Assembly: GCF_024666595.1 (NCBI RefSeq) | Contig: NZ_CP088296.1 | Coordinates: 3,214,501 to 3,278,500, forward strand | DNA length: 64,000 bases | Direction of reading: 5' to 3' | Source: Sphingomonas sp. J315 | GTDB lineage: Bacteria > Pseudomonadota > Alphaproteobacteria > Sphingomonadales > Sphingomonadaceae | Part shown: one piece after another, positions 57,016 through 64,000 of the stretch | Layout: each line of letters opens with the position of its first letter | Position numbering within the stretch: position 1 is the first letter of the stretch | Made by a program: the position numbers and the translations under genes | The notes under the pieces: generated by a model | The model's input: only the letters and a program-made list of their open reading frames with translations | What the model was told of the DNA's origin: nothing | The model's database searches: none

Positions 57016-57146
57016 CCCCTCCCGCTTGCGGGAGGGGTTGGGGAGGGTCTTCTTCTTCTTCTTTTTCTTTTCTTCTGCGGCCGCCTCAGCCGCCCGAAGG
57101 CAAGAAAAAGACCCTCGCCCACCCCTCTCCCGCAAGTGGGAGAGGG
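57016..57146. repeat. large composite palindrome with CTT-rich arm
   Basis: The gap 56893-57366 (474 bases) holds no gene. After the terminator comes CCCCTCCCGC-TT-GCGGGAGGGG (57016-57037), then AGGGTCTT followed by CTT triplets and a pyrimidine run, a central GCGGC...GCCGC hairpin, AAGAAAAAGACCCT, and finally CCCTCTCCCGCAAGTGGGAG with a short tail (ends 57146). The right arm would pair with the left if the CTT triplets were removed, so the left arm looks expanded. It is related to the element at 3447. Confidence 0.65.
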
Positions 57147-57175
57147 ATAGAAGGCGACCGCCGACAAACCAAATC

Positions 57176-57281
57176 GTCACCCCGGCCCCCGGGCCGGGGT
57201 CCACCCCACCCCACGCGCAGCGACCAAGCATCAACTCCCACGCCAGCCTCCCGGTGGACCCCGGCACAAGGCCGGGGTGAC
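57176..57281. repeat. paired palindromic element, GTCACCCCGGCC type
   Basis: The left arm starts GTCACCCCGGCC at 57176 and runs into GGGCCGGGGTCCACC (to 57204). The inverted right arm is GGTGGACCCCGGCAC-AAG-GCCGGGGTGAC (57253-57281). The right arm is nearly identical to 23025-23053. It follows directly on the CTT-rich palindrome, so two elements stand in tandem. Confidence 0.75.
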
Positions 57282-57366
57282 GGGACGGGCTGGAATTGGG
57301 TGGAAATCGGACATTGAGAAGGGGCGAGAGGAGAGTATCGTGGCACCTCGTTCGCTCGGGGGACCT

Positions 57367-57807
57367 ATGAAGCTTTTATCTGTTGCAGCCGCTCTACTCG
57401 CTGCCACGGGGCTGTCCGGTCAGGCTTCGTCTCCCAAGTATGTAGAGGGGCATGTGTGGGAATACCGCACGCGACCGCAGGATGCTGGGTCGTTACTCAA
57501 GGTGCAGCGCGTCGAGATGATGGGTGCCGAGAAGGTCTATCACATCAGCGTCGTCGGCGTTCACTTCGCAACGCCGGGTATCGCGGGCATTTTGCCGCAC
57601 ATTCCCGTTTCCGAGGAGACGCTCGACGCTAGTGTTACGAAGCTATCAGCCGAAAAGCGCGAATTCCCTACTTCCGCCTTGGACGAGGGTATCGAGGAAT
57701 GGCGTAAGGCACAGGGCGGCGTTTTCACCATCCCAATATCTCAAATTGTCGGCATCATCGACGATCAAATGGCGACGGCGCAGATGCAAGCACCGGCAAA
57801 CCCGTAA
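57367..57807 (+). CDS. hypothetical secreted protein
   Basis: A 146-residue product from the ATG at 57367 with a signal peptide (MKLLSVAAALLAATGLSGQA). The mature part, KYVEGHVWEYRTRPQDAGSLLKVQRVEMM... and VYHISVVGVHF, contains no motif I can assign. Codon use is less GC-biased than its neighbours. The longer frame upstream runs through the palindromic repeat and was rejected. Confidence 0.55.
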   Translation: MKLLSVAAALLAATGLSGQASSPKYVEGHVWEYRTRPQDAGSLLKVQRVEMMGAEKVYHISVVGVHFATPGIAGILPHIPVSEETLDASVTKLSAEKREFPTSALDEGIEEWRKAQGGVFTIPISQIVGIIDDQMATAQMQAPANP

Positions 57808-57868
57808 GGCTCGTAACGTCCGCAACGGGGTCGTTAGCAGTCAGGCAGCTTACTCCAGAGTCCGCGTG

Positions 57869-59179
57869 CTAGCTTGATTCAACAGCCGGCCCCTTCAATC
57901 CCGGTGGAGGCGGCGCATCGTCTCCGTCCGGATCGCGGCCCTGTTGACGGTCCAGCATCCGCATGATCGGTGTCACGGTCAGGCCGTGCAGCAGGATTGA
58001 GAGCAACGCAACTAGACCGATGATCGCCCACAGCCGTTCGGCTTCGGCAAAGGGGGCATGGTTCAGGGCGTAGGCCAGATAGTAGAACGATCCGACGCCG
58101 CGGATTCCGAAGAAGGCAAGGGTGAGCTTCTCTGAACGGTCAGCCGGGAAGCGGGTGAGGCCGATCAGTCCTGCGACGGGACGAACGACCAGGATGATCG
58201 CCACTGCGGCCACAGCATCCTGCCATTGCAAGGTGCGCAGCATGCCGCTCACCAGCGCCCCCCCGAACAGGATCAGCAGCACCATCATCGCCAAGCGCTC
58301 CACCTGTTCAGTAATGTCGTGCATATCATGATGAAAGTCGTGGTGATGATGCGACCGGCGCAGGGTCAGCGCGGTGACGAACACCGCAAGGAAGCCGTAG
58401 CAATCCAGCATTTCGGTTAGACCGTAGGAGACAAAGGTTGCCGCAATCGCGATGAGTCCGTCGCCGGTCTTTGCCAGCTTGGTTTCGGATGGGACCTTGA
58501 AGGTGAGCCAACCGAAAATCCAGCCGATCGCCCAGCCGCCCGCGATACCGATGCCGATCTCCCATAGCACGCTATGAGTGAGCCAATCCTGAAACCATGC
58601 CTCCCCCGTGCTTGCCGAGATGGCCAGCGCAATCGCCAGATTGACGAACGGAAAGGCTAGGCCGTCATTGAGACCTGCTTCCGAGGTCAGACCAAAACGC
58701 ACCTCGTCCTCTTCGCCGGTCTTGGGTGGACCAACCTGCACATCTGCCGCCAGCACGGGATCGGTCGGTGCAAGGCAGGCGCCGAGCAGCAGCGCCGCGA
58801 TCCAGCTCAACCCGAGAAACCAGCCGCCGATCGCCGTGATCGCGGCGATGGACAGTGGCATGGTGATGGCGAGGAGCCGCCACGTCACGCTCCATCGTCG
58901 CCAGCTGAACAGCCGATCGAGTTTGAGGCCTGCCCCCATCAACGCGATGATCACCACGAACTCGGCAAAGCGCTCGGTAATTTCCGGGTAGCTAAGAGGC
59001 AAAGGCCGCAGCGAGACGGACGGAAGCAGGAAGATTGCGACACCGATGGCGATGCAAAGGATAGGCAGCGAGAGCGGTAGCCGCTTGAGCGCCAGTGGCA
59101 GCCAGGCGACCAGTGCGATCAACACCCCTGTAAGCGTCAGCCCGATGATGTAGGGCTCAGGGCTGGCGAGTGCAGGCAT
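57869..59179 (-). CDS. cation:proton antiporter, CPA1 family
   Basis: A 436-residue Na+(K+)/H+ exchanger with about 12 helices. Helix motifs are LAPTDPVLAADVQVG, then SEAGLNDGLAFPFV (the essential ND pair) and RPVAGLIGL. A cytoplasmic His-rich loop RRSHHHHDFHHDMHD lies between helices. The C-terminus is a short Asp/Pro tail. CPA1 rather than CPA2 is judged from the TDPV and NDG arrangement. Nothing around it suggests the regulated ion. Confidence 0.88.
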   Translation of the reverse strand: MPALASPEPYIIGLTLTGVLIALVAWLPLALKRLPLSLPILCIAIGVAIFLLPSVSLRPLPLSYPEITERFAEFVVIIALMGAGLKLDRLFSWRRWSVTWRLLAITMPLSIAAITAIGGWFLGLSWIAALLLGACLAPTDPVLAADVQVGPPKTGEEDEVRFGLTSEAGLNDGLAFPFVNLAIALAISASTGEAWFQDWLTHSVLWEIGIGIAGGWAIGWIFGWLTFKVPSETKLAKTGDGLIAIAATFVSYGLTEMLDCYGFLAVFVTALTLRRSHHHHDFHHDMHDITEQVERLAMMVLLILFGGALVSGMLRTLQWQDAVAAVAIILVVRPVAGLIGLTRFPADRSEKLTLAFFGIRGVGSFYYLAYALNHAPFAEAERLWAIIGLVALLSILLHGLTVTPIMRMLDRQQGRDPDGDDAPPPPGLKGPAVESS

Positions 59180-59375
59180 CGAAGCTCAACTCAGAAATGA
59201 CGCACATAGTTCACGTGATCAGTCGCGACGTCGGCAGACTGCCGTATGAGTCAGTAATGCGCGCCAAGATCGGACATTCAGGGCTTGACCGCAGCTCCCA
59301 CAAACCGATTGCTCGCTTTCGCGAGTTGCGGTGGGTGTGGATGTCAGGAAGTGGGTGGAAAGCGGTCGTACCAAA

Positions 59376-59792
59376 TTAAGCGGGAGCAATAGCAACGAGT
59401 ACATCGCCATCTTCACGATGCTGAACTTCACAGTGCACAATCGTTCCGGGTGGATAGCGCCAGATTTCATCATCAGACACTGGCCCGACAACTTCGAACC
59501 GGCCATCTGCAAGTAATACAGAACTAACAGGGGACCATATGTCCGCTCCCGCTTTCTGCATTGGTATCAGAATGGCGGGCAAGTCGACGAAACCCTCTTC
59601 CCAATGGTCATGGTCCAAAGCGTATTTTCCGATCTCAAAGCCGGCTGGATAATCTCGAAACCCGGGTTGGGACGAGAGCCGATCAATCGCGAGCTTCGCA
59701 CTGGCTTCGCTTCGGTAAACGCCAATGAGCTTCGCATCATCTCCATATTCATCGTCTTCGCGAATGTGGTGCAGAAGATACACGTGTTCCAT
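59376..59792 (-). CDS. conserved hypothetical protein of about 138 residues
   Basis: Family seen in scattered bacterial genomes, no known function. The product starts MEHVYLLHHIREDDEYGDDAKLIGVY, with a conserved SEASAKLAIDRLSSQPGFRDYPAGFEI helix-loop and DHDHWEEGFVDL. A GTG two codons earlier (59798) is the alternative start. Codon use is visibly less GC-rich than the chromosomal background, and it is flanked by non-coding stretches on both sides, so acquisition by transfer is possible. Confidence 0.65.
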   Translation of the reverse strand: MEHVYLLHHIREDDEYGDDAKLIGVYRSEASAKLAIDRLSSQPGFRDYPAGFEIGKYALDHDHWEEGFVDLPAILIPMQKAGADIWSPVSSVLLADGRFEVVGPVSDDEIWRYPPGTIVHCEVQHREDGDVLVAIAPA

Positions 59793-59799
59793 AGACACA

Positions 59800-60253
59800 G
59801 CCTACCAAGCACGTCTGCAAATGCCAGCGTTTGCTCCGACGGTAATGGGGTCGTTTGCTGCCATCCATCGGAGAGCCGTTGGCCCTGCACTTTGTTGGAT
59901 ACAAGTTGGAATTTTCATGATCTGTTCCGATCGTGAATCTGACGCGTGCTCCCTCACTATTCGATATTCTCGTCAGGGAGACGCGCGGGCGTCGTCCCCG
60001 CGTCGCGTACCTGTCGCGTGGCTGTTGTCAGTCCGTCGTGCCACTGTCTCCGCCCGGTCGCGGCCCCGTCGCGCCAATGTCGCCCCGCAGTCGCCTCCCC
60101 GCTCCAAACCCGTCGCCTCCCAGTCGCCTCACCCCAAAACACCCCCCCTTATCGTCAGCTTCGTCGGAACACCCCGCACCTGACCCCCTTGTGCATCGCA
60201 GCAAAGCATTGCAGCATGGAACTTGTCCGACACCTGGGCACTATGGAGGCTTG
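59800..60253 (+). other. non-coding region upstream of the ATP-grasp operon
   Basis: A gap of about 450 bases. The first part (59800-59940) is of ordinary composition and shows nothing I recognise. CTCCCT/AGGGAG (59949-59954 and 59975-59980) form a 6-bp stem. An 11-nt periodic array occupies 59980-60133, then an A4/C7-rich junction, then 120 bases leading to the ATG at 60254. No convincing promoter hexamers were found. Confidence 0.5.
59980..60133. repeat. 11-nt periodic array with a conserved GTCGY core
   Basis: Fourteen consecutive 11-base units. Unit starts from the second are 59991, 60002, 60013, 60024, 60035, 60046, 60057, 60068, 60079, 60090, 60101, 60112 and 60123. Ten of these thirteen begin GTCGC or GTCGT; the others begin GTTGT, GTCTC and GCTCC. 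The unit at 59980 begins GACGC. The six following bases vary, mostly C-rich. There is no insertion or deletion between units. Because 11 is not a multiple of 3, a conserved protein repeat is not the simple explanation. Confidence 0.7.
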
Positions 60254-61728
60254 ATGGGGAAAGGCCGCGCGTTCGACGAAATCTGGGGGCAGGGAGGTCC
60301 GGCAAAGCCGCGACCCGAATTCGCCGAACTTGCCCGCTGGATGGCCGACACCCCGCATGCCGAACTCCACCGCCGCCAGCAATCGGCCGAAGCGACTTTT
60401 CGCCAGCTCGGCATCACCTTCGCCGTCTATGGCGACACCGATGCCAGTGAACGGATCATCCCCTTCGACATCGTGCCGCGCATCTTCATGCACGACGAAT
60501 GGGCGCGGCTATCCGAAGGGCTGATCCAGCGGGTCGAGGCGATCAACGCCTTCCTCCAGGACATTTATGGCGAGCGCCGCATCCTGAAAGAGGGCGTGCT
60601 GCCCCCGAGCTGGTGCTGACCAACCCGCAATTCCGCCCCGAGGTCGCCGGCATCCGCCCGCCGCACGACGTGTGGGCGCATATTTGCGGCATCGATCTGG
60701 TCCGCACCGGTCCGGACGAATTCTTCGTGCTGGAGGATAATGCCCGCACCCCGTCGGGCGTGTCCTACATGCTCGAAAACCGTGAAGCGATGATCCGCCT
60801 CTGCCCCGAACTGTTCCGCGATTTCCGCGTCGCGGCGGTCGACAGCTACAGCGACATGCTGCGCGAAACCCTGGTCTCGGTCGCCCCCGAACGGCGGCGC
60901 GGGGGAGAGCCGGTCGCGGTCGTCCTGACCCCCGGCCATTTCAACTCGGCCTATTACGAACACAGCTTCCTCGCCGACACGATGGGTGTCGAACTGGTCG
61001 AGGCCGCCGACCTGCTGGTCGATGACGATGTCGTCTATATGCAAACCATCGCCGGGCGGGTCCGCGTCGATGTCATCTATCGCCGCATCGACGACGATTT
61101 CCTCGACCCGCTGGTGTTCCGGCCGGATTCGATGCTCGGCGTCCCCGGCATCATGTCCGCCTATCGCGCCGGAAATGTCGCGCTGGTCAACGCCCCGGGC
61201 AACGGCATCGCGGATGACAAGGCGATCTACAGCTACATGCCGGAGATCGTGAAATTCTACTCGGGCGGCGAAGCGAAGCTGCCCAATGTCGAAACCTGGC
61301 GCTGCCGCGAGCCCGATGCGCTCAAATACACGCTCGACCATCTTCACGAACTCGTGGTCAAGCTGGTCGACGGTTCCGGCGGATACGGCATGCTCGTCGG
61401 CCCGACCGCATCGAAGAAGGAGATCGAGGCGTTCCGCGCCGCGCTGGTCGCCGAACCGCACCGCTATATCGCCCAGCCGACCCTCGCGCTGTCGACCGTG
61501 CCGACGGTGACTGAGACCGGCCTTGCGCCGCGTCACGTCGATTTCCGCCCCTTCGTCCTCACCGGCTCCGACGGCGTCCGCGTCGTTCCCGGCGGCCTGA
61601 CCCGCGTCGCGCTGAAAGAGGGGTCGCTGGTCGTTAATTCCAGCCAGGGCGGCGGGACCAAGGACAGTTTCGTGCTGATGCCCGACGGGCCGGTGCAGGG
61701 ACAGGAACAGACGCAGGTGGTCGGCTGA
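60254..61728 (+). pseudogene. circularly permuted ATP-grasp protein, frameshifted in a C5 run (probable sequencing indel)
   Basis: Member of the COG2308-type ATP-grasp group always found with alpha-E proteins, predicted to form an amide or peptide-like bond; the substrate is unknown. The ATG at 60254 has GGAGG 4 nt upstream. The frame reads FDEIWGQGG...FAVYGD...FDIVPRIF...RVEAINAFLQDIYGERRIL, then breaks at five C residues (60602-60606, residue about 117). Adding one C continues ELVLTNPQFRPEV, HICGIDLVRT, LEDNARTPSGVSYMLENRE, TPGHFNSAYYEH and KLVDGSGGYGMLVGP. The corrected length is about 491 residues, the family norm. The stop overlaps the alpha-E start by one base. Confidence 0.88.
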
Positions 61729-62669
61729 TGCGCATGCTCTCCCGCACCGCAGCGTCGCTCTACTGGCTCGGCCGTTATGTCGAGCGCGCGGACTTCATCG
61801 CCCGGCTGGTCGAGGCAACCGTGCGCCTCGACGCCCTGTCCGCCCGCCCGGCGGGGGAGGCCGCCTGGGCGAGTGCACTGCGCGTGACGTACACCGAAGA
61901 GGCGTTCGCCGTGGCGCATCATTCGGTCAGCCAGCAGCCGGTGGCGCATTTCCTGACCCTCGACATGAGCCATTCGGGGTCGATCGTCCGCTGCCTCGAA
62001 CAGGCGCGCAACAATGCCCGCGCTGTCCGTACCGCACTGACCCGCGAGGCATGGACCGCGATCAACCGCCTGTGGCTGCTGTTCGCCAAGCGCGTCAGCC
62101 CGGGCGGCACCGCGACCACGCTGGCGCTGGTCGAGGGGGTGATGGCCGAAGCGCGCGGGTTCGAAGGCGCGATCCACCGGATGATGGGCAATGAAGCTAC
62201 GATGCTGATCCAGCTCGGCGCCGCGATCGAGCGCGCCGACAACACCGCGCGGCTGCTCGACGTGAAGTACCACTTGCTGTTGCCCGAGGGCGAGGCGGTC
62301 GGCGGCGTCGTCGACCGCGATCAGTGGACGACGATCCTCCAGACCGTGTCGGCAGTCACCGCCTATCGCTGGCTCTACAGCGACGGCCTCCGGCCCTCGA
62401 ACGTCATCGACCTGTTGATCACTCGCGCCGAACTGCCCCGCAGCCTCGCCGGATGCGTCGAGGAAGTGGTCGAGCAGCTCAACGCGCTCGCCAAGCGCAC
62501 CGGCCTTCAGGGTGAGGCCGACCGCATGGCCCGCGCGCGCATTGCCCGGATGCAGAAGACCCGCGCGCACGAAGTGATCGTCAGCGGCCTGCACGAATAT
62601 CTTCAGGCATTCATCCGTGAGAATGCGTTGCTCGACGCCGCCATTGCGCGGCAGTTCAGGTTCATCTGA
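61728..62669 (+). CDS. alpha-E domain-containing protein (DUF403)
   Basis: A 313-residue, all-helical protein of COG2307 with the usual start MLSRTAASLYWLGRYVERADFIARLVEA and repeated Glu/Arg-containing helices (LGAAIERADNTARLLDVKYHLLL). It is always encoded next to the ATP-grasp protein and is thought to be its partner; its chemistry is unknown. It overlaps both neighbours by one base, so the three genes form a tight operon. Confidence 0.92.
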   Translation: MRMLSRTAASLYWLGRYVERADFIARLVEATVRLDALSARPAGEAAWASALRVTYTEEAFAVAHHSVSQQPVAHFLTLDMSHSGSIVRCLEQARNNARAVRTALTREAWTAINRLWLLFAKRVSPGGTATTLALVEGVMAEARGFEGAIHRMMGNEATMLIQLGAAIERADNTARLLDVKYHLLLPEGEAVGGVVDRDQWTTILQTVSAVTAYRWLYSDGLRPSNVIDLLITRAELPRSLAGCVEEVVEQLNALAKRTGLQGEADRMARARIARMQKTRAHEVIVSGLHEYLQAFIRENALLDAAIARQFRFI

Positions 62670-63472
62670 TGCGGCTCGCGATCGACCACCACACCCGCTA
62701 CCGCTTCAGCACGCCGCAGCAGCGGCTGGTCCAGACACTACGCCTGACGCCGGGCGACACCCACGACCAGACCGTGGTGGACTGGCGCATCGACGTCGAT
62801 TGCGATGTCCGGCTGCGCGACGCGATCGACGGGTTCGGCAATCATGTCACCATGCTCTATGCCGAGGGGCCGATCGCGGAGATTGCGATCAACGTGGCCG
62901 GACAGGTGCTGACCGTCGAGGCGGAGGGGGTGGTGCGCGGAAGCAACGAGCCGCTGCCGCCGCAATTGTTTCAACGGACCACGCAGCGCACGACCCCAAA
63001 TGCGGAGCTTGCCGCACTGGCGCGCGATGCAGCGGCCGGCGGCGCGGCGCTCGACCAGCTTCATCGCTGGAACCTCGCGCTCGCCGAGCGCTTTCCAGAG
63101 GCCAAGGATCTGCCCGACACCGGGGCGAGCGCCGCGGAGGCTCTGCTGGCCGAACCCAATGCCCGCGACCTTGCGCATATCTTCATCGCCGGCGCGGTCT
63201 CCCTCGGCCTCCCGGCGCGCTATGTCTCGGGCTATCGCCAGTGCGGCGAGGGGACCTGCCCCGCGCATGGCTGGGCGGAAGCCTGGGTCGAGGGGCTGGG
63301 CTGGGTCGGCTTCGACCCCTCGGCGGGCATCAGCCCTGACGCCAATTATGTCCGCATGGCCACCGCCCTCGACTTCAACGGCGCTGCGCCTGTGGCGGGC
63401 ATCCGACAGGGCGCGGGGATCGAGGATTTGTCCGTCGAGCTGCAGGTCGAAGCGATGAACGGCGACGCCTAA
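62669..63472 (+). CDS. transglutaminase-like protein lacking the catalytic cysteine
   Basis: A 267-residue protein with the bacterial transglutaminase-like N-terminal domain (about 1-85: HHTRYRFSTPQQRLVQTLRLTP) and a C-terminal cysteine-protease-type domain. The His and Asp of the triad are in place (HGWAEAWVEGLGWVGFDPSAG; His200, Asp216). The nucleophile position in the usual GxCRDxAH segment reads PNARDLAH, so Cys is replaced by Ala165. It may be a non-catalytic binding version. It is the third gene of the ATP-grasp/alpha-E operon and converges with the next gene by 4 nt. Confidence 0.87.
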   Translation: MRLAIDHHTRYRFSTPQQRLVQTLRLTPGDTHDQTVVDWRIDVDCDVRLRDAIDGFGNHVTMLYAEGPIAEIAINVAGQVLTVEAEGVVRGSNEPLPPQLFQRTTQRTTPNAELAALARDAAAGGAALDQLHRWNLALAERFPEAKDLPDTGASAAEALLAEPNARDLAHIFIAGAVSLGLPARYVSGYRQCGEGTCPAHGWAEAWVEGLGWVGFDPSAGISPDANYVRMATALDFNGAAPVAGIRQGAGIEDLSVELQVEAMNGDA

Positions 63473-64000
63473 CGCTTCGATATCCGCCAATTCACCGCCA
63501 CCTTCTCGCGAAAGATCTCGGTGTAGTTGGCGAATTCCCGCGCCGCTCCGGGGGTGAAGCCGGTGCTCCGTGCCAGCCGGTCGAGCGGGAAGGCAATGCT
63601 GGCCGTGATATGGGCGATCGCCTCGCCCTCCTTGCCCGGCATCTGGCTGAGGCAGCGGGCAAGGCCAAGGCTGGCGACCGCGCCAATCCAGCTGCGCCGG
63701 TCGAGCAAGGCGGCATAGGCCGGCCGCAACACCGGCTCCGCCTCGCCGCATCGCCCCAGCCGGGCGAGCAGCGCGCCGCGATTGACCGCGATCATCTGGC
63801 GGATCTGGTTGGTCTCGGTGAAATGCGCCCGGGCAATCCGGTCGGCGCGTTCGACCGTCCCAACCGCCTCGGCATTGCGCTTCTCGAGTGTGTAGACCAT
63901 CGCGAGATCGCTCAGAACACCGACGATCGCGGGGTGATCGGCGCCGCCTACCGCTTCAATGACGGCGATGACCTCGCGATAGCCCGCAGTCGCCTCGGCA
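63469..64000 (-). CDS. tetratricopeptide-repeat protein, C-terminal part (gene continues beyond the window)
   Basis: The frame is open to the window edge, so at least 176 residues are visible. Ala-rich helix pairs such as HPAIVGVLSDLAMVYTLEKRNAEAVGTVERADRIARAHF and MIAVNRGALLARLGRCGEAEPVLRPAYAALLDRR fit TPR repeats of the kinesin-light-chain-like type. The ATG at 63900 is internal. The upstream domains, often kinase or winged-helix in such proteins, are outside the window. Confidence 0.6.
   Translation of the reverse strand, partial: AEATAGYREVIAVIEAVGGADHPAIVGVLSDLAMVYTLEKRNAEAVGTVERADRIARAHFTETNQIRQMIAVNRGALLARLGRCGEAEPVLRPAYAALLDRRSWIGAVASLGLARCLSQMPGKEGEAIAHITASIAFPLDRLARSTGFTPGAAREFANYTEIFREKVAVNWRISKR

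Noticed and set aside
59980..60133. CRISPR array
   Set aside because: The repeat core is only 5 bases with 6-base spacers. CRISPR repeats are over 20 bases with spacers of about 30, and no cas gene is present.
59957..60142. A minus-strand 61-residue protein with 11-residue repeats
   Set aside because: The repeat follows automatically from the 11-base DNA period read in threes. There is no ribosome site or codon bias, and the frame stays open because the core has no stop codons.

Overview
The window reads as one contiguous, gene-dense, high-GC chromosomal segment of an alphaproteobacterium, most likely a sphingomonad (Sphingomonas or a close relative). This is an inference from the protein sequences, the nuo gene order, the frequent GTG/TTG starts with 1-4 nt overlaps, and dispersed GTCACCCC-type palindromes. 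There is no prophage, transposase, CRISPR array or plasmid gene. Nearly all content is core metabolism and housekeeping.

Layout. 1-5.3 kb: end of a class I fructose-bisphosphate aldolase, thiE, two peptidoglycan enzymes (L,D-transpeptidase and M23 peptidase), efp, suhB and a beta-propeller-like protein. 5.3-21.4 kb: a complete 14-gene complex I operon, nuoA to nuoN. It has a Fur-box-like palindrome in front, three unrelated small genes between nuoD and nuoE, a 56-residue membrane protein gene between nuoE and nuoF, and two palindromic elements inside. 21.4-25 kb: birA, coaX, RNase J (frameshifted) and a DUF1467 protein, co-directional with nuo. 25-39 kb: mostly minus-strand genes (UPF0114, GNAT, M14 carboxypeptidase, lipoprotein, pyruvate kinase, MoeB/ThiF, dut, coaBC, ubiB, ubiE). 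Among them on the plus strand are rpmJ, a HAD hydrolase, a DUF1244 protein and a secreted amidohydrolase. 39-48 kb: mutM, rpsT, dnaA, the aroK-aroB pair, xerC, accA and two orphan Flp pilin genes. 48-57 kb: mutT, comF, a glutaredoxin, a nitrilase, tRNA-Arg(CCT), a PafA-type phosphatase, a DsbD-like protein and a redoxin. 57-64 kb: a CPA1-type antiporter, a small conserved protein, and the ATP-grasp / alpha-E / transglutaminase-like operon, ending in a truncated TPR protein.

Most notable signals. (1) At 59980-60133, upstream of the ATP-grasp operon, a GTCGY-like core recurs at exactly 11-nt steps with variable spacers and is not explained by coding. (2) The dnaA upstream region holds eight GANTC sites in about 250 bp, against roughly one expected. 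(3) A Fur-like palindrome precedes nuoA. (4) The transglutaminase-like protein has Ala where the catalytic Cys is expected. (5) Seven otherwise intact genes each carry one single-base frameshift, six of them in homopolymer runs. That pattern points to residual sequencing indels rather than gene decay.
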